A stretch of DNA of 30,371 nucleotides. Origin: Chloroflexota bacterium. Its GTDB lineage: Bacteria > Chloroflexota > UBA6077. Position 1 is the stretch's first letter; the number at the start of each line of letters is the position of its first letter. The notes under the pieces were generated by a model, which saw nothing but the letters and a program-made list of their open reading frames with translations, had not been told where the DNA came from and ran no database searches. The DNA is taken from contig JAJZRD010000021.1 in NCBI GenBank assembly GCA_021845945.1, positions 1 through 30,371 of the forward strand, in the 5' to 3' direction. Positions 21,874 through 30,263 of the stretch are shown here, in pieces. A program made the position numbers and the translations under genes.

Positions 21874-22907
21874 GCACGGCCGCAGCGAAGCCGCGCATGG
21901 CGGTACGCCTCGGAGAGCTGGAGCTGGCCAATCCGGTCATGCCGGCGTCGGGATGCTTCGGCCCCGAGCTGGCTGCCCTCATCGACTTGAACAGGCTTGG
22001 CGCTCTGGTTACGAAGACGGTGTTCCTCCGACCTCGATCGGGCAACCCGGCGCCCAGGCTCGCCGAGACCCATGGAGGCATGCTCAACTCGGTGGGCATC
22101 CCCAGCCGCAGCGTGGACGCCTTCCTGGAGGACATGCTGCCGCGGTACACCGCCTGGGCGCCGCCGACGATCGTGAGCATAGGCGGGCTGACGGTCTCCG
22201 AGTACCTAGAGCTGACAGAGACGTTGGCTGGCGTCCCCGGCATCGCCGCGTTGGAGGTGAACATCTCCTGCCCGAACCTGGAGGCGGGCGGGCTGGAAAT
22301 CGGCGCGGACCCGCCGACGGTGGAACGGGTGATTGCCGGGGTCGTCGCTCGCTCACGTGTGCCTGTGATCGCCAAGCTGACGCCCAACGTCACCTCCATA
22401 GCGGAGATCGCCAGGGCGGCGGAGGCCGGTGGCGCCACGGCAGTCTCCGCCATCAACACCTTGGTTGGTATGTCCATCGACCTCCGAAGGAGGCATACGG
22501 AGACCGGCACCCTTACCGGAGGCCTCTCCGGCCCGGCCATCAAGCCGCTGGCGCTCCGCATGGTCTGGCAGGTGGCCCGCTCGGTCTCCATTCCGGTCAT
22601 CGGGGTGGGTGGCATCTCCACGGCCGAGGACGCCCTGGAGTTCCTGGTGGCAGGGGCCACGGCCATACAGGTGGGCACAGCCACCTTCACCAAGCCGGAT
22701 GCCATGCTGCGGATCCTGGGAGGCATGAGCGATTGGCTTCAAAGCGAAGGGATAGCCGACGTGTCGGAGTTGATAGGCAGCCTGAGCCAGGGGCCAGCGG
22801 AGCGCGGCCTCCCGGGTGCACTGGCGGAGCCGACAGTCGGTGGGGGCCTGCGGGTGCGGTCCCGCGTCGTGAACGATTTCGGGGCCCAGACGCAGTGCGA
22901 TCAGTAA
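21870..22907 (+). CDS. pyrD: Dihydroorotate dehydrogenase class 1B-like catalytic subunit
   Basis: 345 aa FMN TIM barrel. Key residues are seen: K49 in VTKTVF, N73 in GMLNSVG, N131/C134/N136 in NISCPN with C134 the class 1 catalytic base, K169 in VIAKLTPNV, N196/T197 in AINTLVG, and GGLSGPAIKPLALRMVWQV. The substrate loop reads NSVGIPSRS, where typical 1B enzymes have NxIGLQNPG, so the ligand pocket is slightly altered. It normally interconverts dihydroorotate and orotate with NAD through PyrK; in some bacteria this enzyme works in the reducing direction for orotate breakdown. It is tightly coupled to the PyrK gene. The C-terminus has about 30 extra polar residues. Its true substrate here could be another pyrimidine. 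Confidence 0.93.
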   Translation: MSTAAAKPRMAVRLGELELANPVMPASGCFGPELAALIDLNRLGALVTKTVFLRPRSGNPAPRLAETHGGMLNSVGIPSRSVDAFLEDMLPRYTAWAPPTIVSIGGLTVSEYLELTETLAGVPGIAALEVNISCPNLEAGGLEIGADPPTVERVIAGVVARSRVPVIAKLTPNVTSIAEIARAAEAGGATAVSAINTLVGMSIDLRRRHTETGTLTGGLSGPAIKPLALRMVWQVARSVSIPVIGVGGISTAEDALEFLVAGATAIQVGTATFTKPDAMLRILGGMSDWLQSEGIADVSELIGSLSQGPAERGLPGALAEPTVGGGLRVRSRVVNDFGAQTQCDQ

Positions 22908-22935
22908 CGGCCACAGTCAAGATTGAGGGGGGAAC

Positions 22936-23808
22936 ATGGATCCTCAAGTCCTCATCAACGGTCTGCTCATCGGGGGGATCTACGCTGCCGTCGGCGTGGG
23001 CTTCTCGCTCACGTGGGGCGTGCTGAACATCATCAACATCTCTCATGGGGCCATGGTGATGCTCGGGGCGTACGTCACCTTCTTCCTGTTCAGCGCCCTC
23101 GGAGTGGACCCCTTCGTGTCGATCCCCATCTCTCTCCTGGCGCTGTTCCTGCTCGGGTACACGCTTCAGCGCTTTCTCATCAATCGAGTAATCCCGCACG
23201 GCGTCTTCATGACGCTGGTGCTCACCTTCGGCATCTCGCTCTTCCTGACCGACATGTCGCTCTTCGCCTTCTCGGGCGACTATCGATCGGTGACGCCCGC
23301 CTATGCGGGCGTGGGCCTCAACCTGGGAGGCGTGGTGCTGCCGTACCTGCGCCTGGGCGTGCTGATCATTGCCCTGCTTCTCGTCACGGCGCTAAACCTG
23401 TTCTTGGGACACACCAAGCTTGGGCGTGCCATTCAAGCCACGGCGCTCAACCGCCAGGCGGCGCAACTGGTGGGCGTCAACATCTTCCAGATCTACGCCA
23501 TCACCTTCGGGATCGGCGCGGCCATGGCCGGCGCGGCCGGCTCGCTGCTCAGCACCACCATCACCATCACCCCGGTGCTGGGCGACACCTTCATCGGCAA
23601 GTCCTTCGTCGTGGCCACGTTGGGGGGCCTTGGCACGGTCCAGGGAGCCCTGGTCGGTGGCCTGCTGCTCGGCTTAGCGGAGTCGTTCGGTGCGAGCCTG
23701 ATCGGGCCCTCCTATCAGCAGGCGATCGGCTTCGGCATCCTCGTCCTTGTCCTGATCCTGAAGCCCGATGGGATCATGGGCAAGCAGTTCTTCGCCGAGG
23801 CCAGGTAG
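22936..23808 (+). CDS. Branched-chain-amino-acid-type ABC permease, LivH family
   Basis: 290 aa with about eight transmembrane helices. It starts LINGLLIGGIYAAVGVGFSL, then GVLNIINISHGAMVMLGAY, both LivH hallmarks. TKLGRAIQATALNRQAAQLVG is the cytoplasmic coupling (EAA-like) loop, followed by VVATLGGLGTVQGALVGGLL. One of the two membrane subunits of a HAAT-family importer. Despite the family name, members also carry urea, amides, aromatic acids and ureides. The ATG at 22936 follows GAGGGGGGAA; the gap to the PyrD gene is 28 bp, so it is the same operon. Confidence 0.94.
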   Translation: MDPQVLINGLLIGGIYAAVGVGFSLTWGVLNIINISHGAMVMLGAYVTFFLFSALGVDPFVSIPISLLALFLLGYTLQRFLINRVIPHGVFMTLVLTFGISLFLTDMSLFAFSGDYRSVTPAYAGVGLNLGGVVLPYLRLGVLIIALLLVTALNLFLGHTKLGRAIQATALNRQAAQLVGVNIFQIYAITFGIGAAMAGAAGSLLSTTITITPVLGDTFIGKSFVVATLGGLGTVQGALVGGLLLGLAESFGASLIGPSYQQAIGFGILVLVLILKPDGIMGKQFFAEAR

Positions 23809-23817
23809 GGAGGAGGC

Positions 23818-24852
23818 ATGAGAACAACACCGGGTGATATTACCCGGGCAGGCGAGCTTGAAGCGGCCCAGCCGGCCGTCGCACCACCGGCGACCGGGCC
23901 CACGGAAGGGCGCACTGGGGCTTTCCGGCTGCGCAGTCCCCTCGTGCCACTGGGGCTGGCGCTGCTGCTGGCCGTGTTCGCCCTGCTTCCCTTCGCCCTA
24001 ACAGGCTACTGGGTGCGGGTGCTGACCACAGTCTTCATGTTCGCGGCCATGGCCCAGAGCTTGAACATCATCGCCGGGTTCGCCGGCTACGCCGACTTCG
24101 GCAACATCGTCTACTTCGGCATCGGCGCCTACAGCTCCGCCTTCTTGATGAAGCATGGGGCGCCTTTCCCCGCGGCCATCCTGGGCGGGGCGCTGGTGAG
24201 CGCCGCTATAGCGGCGCTGATCGGGCTTCCCATCCTGCGTCTGAGAGGGCACTACTTCGCCATCGCCACCATCGGCGTGATGGAAGGCACCCGGGAGCTG
24301 GTGGTCAACATGGACTTCGTTGGCGGCGGCTCGGGCATCAATGTCCCCCTGCTCCGCATGCCGCCGCAGCAGTTCTCGACGTTGATCTACTTCATCATGC
24401 TGGGACTCATGCTGGGCTACACCATGTTGGCCTTCCTGCTGTCGCGCAGCAGCCTGGGCTACAGCCTGCGCGCCATCAAGGCGGACGAGCAGGCGGCCGC
24501 CGTGATGGGCATCAACACCACAGTAGCGAAGACCACGGCGTGGGCCATGAGCGCGGCTTGCACCGCGCTGGCGGGGGGCGTGTACGCCTTGTGGGTGGGT
24601 TTCATCGAGCCCGGGGTGGTCTTCAACATCGTCACCGGCACCGAGTACTTCATGATGATGCTGCTTGGGGGGGCCGGCACGGTGCTGGGCCCGATCCTGG
24701 GAAGCTTCATCCTGGAGATGCTGAGCGTGACCATCTGGAGCCAGTTCCTGCGCGGACACATGGCCATCCTGGGCGTCGTGATCGTGCTGGTGGTGATCTT
24801 CCTGCCAAAGGGTCTGGTGCATGAGCTCCGGGCGCGAGGGTTGGGCCGATGA
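23818..24852 (+). CDS. Branched-chain-amino-acid-type ABC permease, LivM family
   Basis: 344 aa. A polar, Pro/Ala-rich N-terminal tail of about 40 residues precedes eight to ten transmembrane segments. Family motifs: AAMAQSLNIIAGFAGYADFG, NIVYFGIGAYSSA, LRLRGHYFAIATIGVMEGTR, SSLGYSLRAIKADEQAAAVM (coupling loop) and EYFMMMLLGGAGTVLGPILG. It forms the transmembrane channel with the LivH-type subunit. The ATG at 23818 is preceded by GGGAGGAGG; the stop overlaps the ATPase start by 4 nt. Confidence 0.94.
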   Translation: MRTTPGDITRAGELEAAQPAVAPPATGPTEGRTGAFRLRSPLVPLGLALLLAVFALLPFALTGYWVRVLTTVFMFAAMAQSLNIIAGFAGYADFGNIVYFGIGAYSSAFLMKHGAPFPAAILGGALVSAAIAALIGLPILRLRGHYFAIATIGVMEGTRELVVNMDFVGGGSGINVPLLRMPPQQFSTLIYFIMLGLMLGYTMLAFLLSRSSLGYSLRAIKADEQAAAVMGINTTVAKTTAWAMSAACTALAGGVYALWVGFIEPGVVFNIVTGTEYFMMMLLGGAGTVLGPILGSFILEMLSVTIWSQFLRGHMAILGVVIVLVVIFLPKGLVHELRARGLGR

Positions 24853-25667
24853 GCGAGCGCGCATTCCCAGAGCAACCAGAAGGATCCCGGGCCGCCATCC
24901 TCGCCGCGGCCGGAGTGACCCGGCGCTTCGGGGGCCTTACAGCCATCGACAACGTCACCTTCGAGGTCCTGGATGGGGAGATCTTCGGCCTCATCGGGCC
25001 GAACGGCGCCGGGAAGACGACGATGATGAACCTGATCAGCGGCATCATCCCCCCCAGCGCGGGGCGCATCTCTTTCAAGGGGCGGTCGATCACCGGTCTG
25101 GCACCCCACGCGGTGGCCCGGCTCGGCATCGCCCGTACCTTCCAGATCATGCGGCCCTTCGCTGGACTGTCGGTCCGAGAGAACGTCGCCATCGGCGCAC
25201 GCTTCGGCAGCGCCGATGGGCCGAAGAGCATGGCCGCTGCGCTGGAGAAGGCGGACGAGGTGCTGGCCTGGATCGGGCTGGAGCGGCGGGCTCGGGAGGA
25301 TGTCGCGCGCCTGACAACGGGCGAGCGAAAGAAGCTGGAGTTGGCACGGGCCCTCGCCATGGACCCTTCGCTGCTGCTGCTGGATGAGGTGATGGGGGGC
25401 CTCAACACGCGCGAGATCGGCGAGGTGATGGAGCTGATCCGCCGGGTGAACCAACTGGGAGTGACGGTGTTGCTGATTGAGCATCTGATGAAGGCAGTGA
25501 TGGGGTTGTGCCATCGCATCGTGGTGCTGCACCACGGCGCTCGCATCGCACTGGGGCGCCCAGAGGCGATAGCCACCGAGCCCATGGTGATAGAGGCCTA
25601 TCTCGGCCAGAGGTACGCGGAGCGCCAGGCCGCGCTCGGAGCCACGGAGGAGGGGATGGTGCAGTGA
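24849..25667 (+). CDS. ABC transporter ATPase, LivG family
   Basis: 272 aa nucleotide-binding subunit. Walker A GPNGAGKTT (50-58), Q-loop RTFQ (96-99), Walker B LLLLDE (175-180) and switch H212 in LLIEHLMKAV are intact. The ABC signature is LTTGERKKLE rather than LSGGQ, and the D-loop region reads DEVMGGLN; both variants occur in the LivG branch. It has the longer LivG insertion after the Q-loop and a short C-terminal tail. The ATG at 24849 overlaps the LivM stop and its own stop overlaps the LivF GTG, so translation is coupled throughout. Confidence 0.94.
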   Translation: MSERAFPEQPEGSRAAILAAAGVTRRFGGLTAIDNVTFEVLDGEIFGLIGPNGAGKTTMMNLISGIIPPSAGRISFKGRSITGLAPHAVARLGIARTFQIMRPFAGLSVRENVAIGARFGSADGPKSMAAALEKADEVLAWIGLERRAREDVARLTTGERKKLELARALAMDPSLLLLDEVMGGLNTREIGEVMELIRRVNQLGVTVLLIEHLMKAVMGLCHRIVVLHHGARIALGRPEAIATEPMVIEAYLGQRYAERQAALGATEEGMVQ

Positions 25668-26422
25668 AGCCGGCTGGAGAGGCAGGGAAAAGCACGACCG
25701 CTCGTCTCGAGGAACCGATTCTAGACGTCGAGGGTATATCCACCGGCTACCCCGGGCTCCAGGTGCTGTGGGACGTCAGCTTCACCATTCGAAGAGGGGA
25801 GGCCGTGGCCCTAATCGGGTCGAACGGGGCCGGCAAGACCACCTTGCTGCGGTGCCTCGCCGGGCAGCTCAAGCCCTGGCAGGGGGCGATCCGCTTCGAG
25901 GGTCGCGACCTGAGCCGGGTGGCGCCGCACGACCGGGTAAAGTCCGGCATGGTGATGGTGCCGGAGGGACGGCAGCTCTTCTCCGGCCTCACCGCCCTGG
26001 AGAACCTCCTCATGGGCGCGTACACTCGGGGCGACGCGGCGGGGATCAGGGAAGACCTGGATCGGGTTTGGACGCTCTTCCCTCAGCTAAAGGAGCGCGG
26101 CAAGCAGTTGGCCGGGCACATGAGCGGGGGCGAGCAGCAGATGTGCGCCATAGGCCGGGCCTTGATGTCCCGTCCCACATTGCTGATGATCGACGAGCTG
26201 TCGCTGGGCCTGGCACCGATCCTCGTGGAGAGGCTCGTCGAGGCGATCGACGAGATCCATCGCGGCGGCGTGACACTCCTCGTGGTAGAACAGGACGTGG
26301 GCAACGCCCTGACGATGGCGGGGCGCGGCTACGTGCTGGAGACCGGGAAGATCCAGTTGGGGGGCACCAGCGAGTCGCTGCTGAAGGACCCCCGCCTCCG
26401 AGAGTCGTTTATCGGAATCTAG
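25664..26422 (+). CDS. ABC transporter ATPase, LivF family
   Basis: 252 aa from GTG at 25664, which overlaps the LivG stop as GTGA. Walker A GSNGAGKTT (52-60), the LivF-typical VPEGRQLFSGLTALENL (99-115), signature MSGGEQQM (153-160), Walker B LLMIDELSLGLAP (173-185) and the switch segment LLVVEQDV. It pairs with LivG as a heterodimer energising the two permeases. The frame is open well upstream, but that part lies inside LivG and shows no homology. The next gene follows after 17 bp. Confidence 0.95.
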   Translation: MKPAGEAGKSTTARLEEPILDVEGISTGYPGLQVLWDVSFTIRRGEAVALIGSNGAGKTTLLRCLAGQLKPWQGAIRFEGRDLSRVAPHDRVKSGMVMVPEGRQLFSGLTALENLLMGAYTRGDAAGIREDLDRVWTLFPQLKERGKQLAGHMSGGEQQMCAIGRALMSRPTLLMIDELSLGLAPILVERLVEAIDEIHRGGVTLLVVEQDVGNALTMAGRGYVLETGKIQLGGTSESLLKDPRLRESFIGI

Positions 26423-26439
26423 ATTCGGGAGGAAAGAGC

Positions 26440-27819
26440 ATGAGCAACCAGGATCATCGAGACGAGGGGCGCGGCGTGAACAGATCTCGGCGGGAGTTCT
26501 TGAAACGGGTTTCGTTGATGGCCGGCGCCCTGGTAGCCGCACCTCTTCTCGAGGCGTGCCAGCAGGGAGGACCGGCGCCCGCACCCACCAGCGCGCCCAA
26601 GGCCGCGCCCGCTGCTCCGACCGCGGCAGCGGCTGCCGCCAAGCCCGCTGCCACGGCTCAGCAGGCGCCAGCGAAGATCGCCCAGACGCTGAAGCTTGGG
26701 GCTGCCGTGGCGCTGACCGGTCCCGTTTCCCGGGAAGGGCATATGGTGAAGGACGGGTACGAGTACTGGCAGAAGGCGATCAACGACAAGGGTGGCATCG
26801 ACATCGGCGGCAGCAAGTATAACGTGGATATCGTCTTCTACGACGACGAGTCGAAGTCGGACACCGGCACCCGGCTGACGGAGAAGCTGATCACCGAGGA
26901 CAAGGTCGCCTTCATCCTGGGCCCCTACTCCAGCGGGATCACCCAGGCGACCTCCGTCATCTCCGAGCGGTACGGCGTGCTGACCATTGCGCCGCAGGCG
27001 AACGCCGACGGCATCTACGAGCGCGGCTACAAGTACATCTTCTCGATACTCCCCGCGGCCAGCACCTACCTATGGGGCGTGATCGACATGGCGAGCACCC
27101 TCAACCCCAAGCCAACGAAAGTGGCCATCATGGTCCGGGACGACCCCTTCGGCGTCGCGGCTGGCGACGGCGCCGCCAAGCACGCGCAGGACAAGGGCTT
27201 CCAGGCGGTGTTCAAAGACAAGTTCCCGGCCAACGCCACCGACGTCTCCTCCATCCTGACCAAGGTGCGCGAAACCAAGCCGGACATGCTGCTGGCGTCC
27301 ACCCTCTTCCAGGACTCCGTCCTGATCACCAAGCAGGCCAAGGACCTGCAGTTCGCGCCGAAGCTGATGGCCTTCACTGCGGGGCCGGCCCTCCCTGACT
27401 TCGTGACGTCGCTGGGGAAGGATGCAGAGTCCGTCATGGGCTCCGAGTGGTGGCTGCCCATCCTGAACTTCCAGGGAGAGCCAACCCTGGGCTCCACCAA
27501 GCAGTACGCCGACGGGATCCAGAAGGCCAAGGGCTACGAGCCAGGCTACCACGCCGCTTCGGGCAGCATGGCGGGCTTGGTGCTGCAGCTGGCCCTTCAA
27601 CAAGCGGGGAAGATCGATTCGAACGCCGTCCGCGAGGCGCTCCTAAAGATGGAGCCCAAGACCTTCTGGGGGCCGATAGGGTGGAACGACCAGGGCAAGA
27701 ACGTGAAGGGCACCTCCTATCCGATCCAGATCATCGGCGGCAAGGCGACCTCCGTCTGGCCTGAGGAGGGCCGGCAGCAGCCGCCCAAGTACCCGTTCCC
27801 GTCCTGGACGGGGCGGTAG
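26440..27819 (+). CDS. Extracytoplasmic substrate-binding lipoprotein, LivJ/LivK family, Tat-type signal
   Basis: 459 aa. The signal has the twin-arginine motif SRREFLK (16-22) and a lipobox ending LLEAC (Cys40), so it is probably Tat-exported and lipid-anchored. An Ala/Pro-rich tether (43-80) precedes the Peripla_BP_6 domain: LKLGAAVALTGPVSREG, DGYEYWQKAINDKGGIDIGG, FYDDESKSDTGTRLTEKLI, FILGPYSSGITQATS and FGVAAGDGAAKHAQDKG. Folded Tat export suits a cofactor-free binding protein in thermophilic or monoderm-like bacteria. It fixes the transport specificity, but the ligand cannot be read from the residues by eye; the context suggests a ureide or pyrimidine. GGGAGGAAAG precedes the ATG. A terminator follows. 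Confidence 0.94.
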   Translation: MSNQDHRDEGRGVNRSRREFLKRVSLMAGALVAAPLLEACQQGGPAPAPTSAPKAAPAAPTAAAAAAKPAATAQQAPAKIAQTLKLGAAVALTGPVSREGHMVKDGYEYWQKAINDKGGIDIGGSKYNVDIVFYDDESKSDTGTRLTEKLITEDKVAFILGPYSSGITQATSVISERYGVLTIAPQANADGIYERGYKYIFSILPAASTYLWGVIDMASTLNPKPTKVAIMVRDDPFGVAAGDGAAKHAQDKGFQAVFKDKFPANATDVSSILTKVRETKPDMLLASTLFQDSVLITKQAKDLQFAPKLMAFTAGPALPDFVTSLGKDAESVMGSEWWLPILNFQGEPTLGSTKQYADGIQKAKGYEPGYHAASGSMAGLVLQLALQQAGKIDSNAVREALLKMEPKTFWGPIGWNDQGKNVKGTSYPIQIIGGKATSVWPEEGRQQPPKYPFPSWTGR

Positions 27820-27847
27820 CGCGCCGGCGCCACGCCGTCCACAGCTG

Positions 27848-27865
27848 CGGAGACTTGCGTCTCCG
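27848..27865 (+). terminator. Small hairpin after the LivJ-type gene
   Basis: CGGAGAC (27848-27854) and GTCTCCG (27859-27865) form a 7-bp stem with a TTGC tetraloop 28 bases after the stop. There is no T-run; it may stabilise the mRNA 3' end ahead of the main terminator. Confidence 0.45.
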
Positions 27866-27889
27866 TCAACTGCTTAGCCACCGTTCGAA

Positions 27890-27941
27890 GACCGTCCGCC
27901 CCTGGCACCCGCTCTGGGCCCCGAGGGCGGACGGTCCTTTT
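27890..27941 (+). terminator. Strong intrinsic terminator of the operon
   Basis: GACCGTCCGCCC (27890-27901) and GGGCGGACGGTC (27925-27936) form a perfect 12-bp stem with a 23-nt loop, followed by CTTTT. It ends the IclR-PyrKD-Liv transcript 70 bp after the last stop codon. Confidence 0.88.
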
Positions 27942-28021
27942 CCACCTCAAGATCTTCCCCCAACGCGAACAGCCATCTTCCCCTGCCTCGCCGCGTGTCA
28001 TCTAAGTAAGTGTTCAATAGT

Positions 28022-28052
28022 CTTTGGGGGAGTCCAAAGGGGGCGAAGCCCC
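28022..28052 (+). repeat. Tandem hairpins at the edge of the transposase remnant
   Basis: CTTTGG/CCAAAG (28022-28027 with 28034-28039) and GGGGC/GCCCC (28040-28044 with 28048-28052, GAA loop) lie just before the transposase remnant. They look like the end region of the former element or a dispersed repeat that accompanies it; the termini cannot be fixed. Confidence 0.45.
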
Positions 28053-28079
28053 TTCTGGCGGGGTCTAGGGTGTCCCAAG

Positions 28080-28594
28080 GGAGTATATCCCTCGGACGAG
28101 CGACTGGGCATCGGACCCGGGATCTTCTCGCCGAGACTCGCCAGGGTCGCCTGTCGACTGGGGATCGAGAAGTCCTTTCCCGAAGCGGCCGACGCCCTGG
28201 GAGAGGCGCTGCACATGACGGTGATCGGATGAGTCACTGAGGTGGATCACCGAAGGGATCGGACACGTGGCGGAAGCGGAAGAGCAGGCCGAGGGTTTCT
28301 GGTATCGGTTGTATGCCGAAGCCTGCCGGCGGGGGCTTGGCAGCCTGGCCGTGGTCCTGGTAGTGGTGCTGGGGGATGGAGCCGAGTGGATCTGGCGCTA
28401 TGCCGGGCAGTTCGTGGGGATAGGGCAGGTCCAGGTGGTGGAGATAGTGGAAATCTTCCACGCCTTTGAGCATCTGTGGACAGTGGCCAATGCCGTCTTT
28501 GGAGCCGGCAGCGCCAAGGCGGAGGAGTGGGTGAATCCTCTCAAACGACAGTTGGAAGAGCAAGTGGTGCGGCCGGCGCGCGGCCATCGAAGTA
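28080..28594 (+). pseudogene. ISKra4/UPF0236-type transposase remnant
   Basis: Two pieces of one transposase lie in different frames. The first (about 28080-28232) encodes LGIGPGIFSPRLARVACRLG and KSFPEAADALGEAL, the N-terminal helical region. The second (28267 onwards) encodes FWYRLYAEACRRGLGSL, VVVLGDGAEWIW and VVEIVEIFHAFEHLWTVANA, the start of the DDE core, with the first catalytic Asp intact (GDGAEW) but the second changed to Glu (IVEIFH, usually IVDxxH). The segment between them, the rest of the core and the C-terminus are missing. A frame open from 28267 to 28683 is therefore not a gene. Family recognition is from memory of these motifs. Confidence 0.72.
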
Positions 28595-28672
28595 AGGGCT
28601 TCGGCCGAAGTCATCTCAGAACTCCGCACAAAGCCCTCGGTTCAATCGCTCCGTTTGATCCACGATCGGACC

Positions 28673-30055
28673 TTAGTGCCTGATCGATCGTGGGAGGTAG
28701 GTTCCGTAGCCCGGGCTCTGCATCAGCTGGCCGTCTCGCATGACAAACTGACCACGCACGATGGTCGCTGCCGGCTTACCCTGGATCGCCCAGCCCTCGT
28801 AAGGTGTGTAGCCGGTTTGGCTGTGCATGTCCTTGGCCTGGATCTTCCACTGGGCATTGGGATCGAACAGCACGAGGTCAGCGTCGGCCCCAACGGTGAT
28901 GGAACCCTTGCGCGGAGCCAGGCCGAAAATGCGGGCGGGGGCCTCGCACAGCAACTCCACCAGCCTTGGCAGGTCGATGCGCCCTTTGGCTACTCCCTCG
29001 CTGTACATGATAGGCAGCATCGTCTCGGTCCCGGGAGCTCCGAAGAAGATCTCCGAGAAGCGTTCAGCAGGCAAGGACTTGTTCTCCAGCGGATAGGGGG
29101 CGTGGTCCGAGCCGATCACCTGGACGGTCCGATCGGAGACGGCTTGCCAGACGGCGTCCAGTTCGGCCTGGTTTCGAAGGGGAGGAGCAATCTTCGTCTT
29201 TCCTCCCTGACGCTTCATCTCCTCGGCCGTCAGGGTCAAGTAGTGGGGACAACTCTCGATCCATACCTCCTGGCCGGCCAGTTGAGCCTCGTGGGCCAGG
29301 GCAATCCCCCGCCCCGTGCTCATGTGCACCAGGTAGAGCGGGCACTTCGCCAGCTTCGCGACGTTCAGCGCCCGGAAGGTGGCCTCGATCTCGGCCTCGG
29401 GAGGACGAACGGCCAGGTAGTTCTCGGGAGTGTAACGTCCCTCCGCCTGGTACTTGTCCTCCAGGTAGTCGATCATGTCGCCGTTCTCGGCGTGGCAGCA
29501 GAACATGCCGCCGCGCTGGCCGATGTACTCCAGAGCCTCGTAGAGGCTGTAGTCGTCCCACATGATGCCGAACTTGCGGTAGGCCATGAACATCTTGAAG
29601 CTGGTGACGCCCAGGTCGAAGGCGTCGTCGAACTGCGTGGTCACTCCCCGCTCCGGTGCCTGGAGGCGGCAGTGCATGCCGAAATCCACCAGGGACTCCG
29701 CTTCGCCTTCGTCTCGGAAATGGGTGAGGAACTCCCTGACCGGCATCCCTACCTTGCCCTGTATGTAGGGGATCACCGTGGTCACACCAGCGAAGGCGGC
29801 GGCAGCACTTATGGAAGGGAAGGAATCGACCTGGACATTGAAGTTGGCTATGTGGACGTGGGCGTCCACCACGCCTGGCATGACGATCTTGTCGGTAGCA
29901 TCCACCCGTTGGGCCTGGGCGGCCTCGGGAGGCAGCATGCCCGGGGCCAGCAGCGCGGCGATCTTGCCGTCGCTGATGGCCACCGTGACATGGCTGACAG
30001 CGCCACCGGCGACCACGAGTCCACCCTCGACAAGGGTGTCTATCTTCTCAACCAT
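28673..30055 (-). CDS. Dihydropyrimidinase/hydantoinase-family cyclic amidohydrolase
   Basis: 460 aa, the usual length. The binuclear metal site is complete: H66 and H68 in GVVDAHVHI, carboxylated K154 in TSFKMFMAY, H188 in CCHAEN, H244 in LVHMSTG and D317 in GSDHAP. Y159 corresponds to the substrate-gating Tyr of hydantoinases. IESCPHYLTLT and KIAPPLRNQAELDAVW follow; the residue before PPLR is Ala where dihydropyrimidinases often have Ser, so the ring specificity (dihydropyrimidine, hydantoin, allantoin or dihydroorotate) is open. It hydrolyses a cyclic amide bond in the cytoplasm. The ATG at 30055 has CTAAGG close upstream; a longer frame to 30157 lacks homology. It faces the transporter operon. 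Confidence 0.93.
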   Translation of the reverse strand: MVEKIDTLVEGGLVVAGGAVSHVTVAISDGKIAALLAPGMLPPEAAQAQRVDATDKIVMPGVVDAHVHIANFNVQVDSFPSISAAAAFAGVTTVIPYIQGKVGMPVREFLTHFRDEGEAESLVDFGMHCRLQAPERGVTTQFDDAFDLGVTSFKMFMAYRKFGIMWDDYSLYEALEYIGQRGGMFCCHAENGDMIDYLEDKYQAEGRYTPENYLAVRPPEAEIEATFRALNVAKLAKCPLYLVHMSTGRGIALAHEAQLAGQEVWIESCPHYLTLTAEEMKRQGGKTKIAPPLRNQAELDAVWQAVSDRTVQVIGSDHAPYPLENKSLPAERFSEIFFGAPGTETMLPIMYSEGVAKGRIDLPRLVELLCEAPARIFGLAPRKGSITVGADADLVLFDPNAQWKIQAKDMHSQTGYTPYEGWAIQGKPAATIVRGQFVMRDGQLMQSPGYGTYLPRSIRH

Positions 30056-30263
30056 GGCCTTAGGACTCGTCAAGAAATAACTTCCCGCCCGGGATGCGGC
30101 GGCGTCACCAGGCCAAGCCGCTGCCGATGTCTGGAGCTGGAAGTAATTCTTTTTCAAGTCCTTAGCTTCTCCTCGAGTCTAGACGTATCGGGCCGACATC
30201 CACGTCGGTCCCGCTCAGTGTGATGATCGATTTCCTCTAGCCATCTAACTTGGCAATGTCACA
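30056..30263. promoter_or_regulatory. Upstream region of the amidohydrolase, with a small inverted repeat
   Basis: No good -35/-10 pair is visible. CACAT TAGG ATGTG (30260-30273) is a short inverted repeat spanning the stop of the next gene, and GGGCCGAC/GTCGGTCCC around 30190-30212 can form a hairpin with one bulge. The amidohydrolase may have its own weak promoter or be read through from the gene beyond the right edge. Confidence 0.35.

Noticed and set aside
25768..26439. N-terminal extension of the LivJ-type frame
   Set aside because: It lies inside LivF; the Tat lipoprotein signal and ribosome binding site place the start at 26440.
28267..28683. 138-aa plus-strand frame as an intact gene
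   Set aside because: It contains the middle of a transposase only, with an altered catalytic residue, and then reads into the amidohydrolase antisense.
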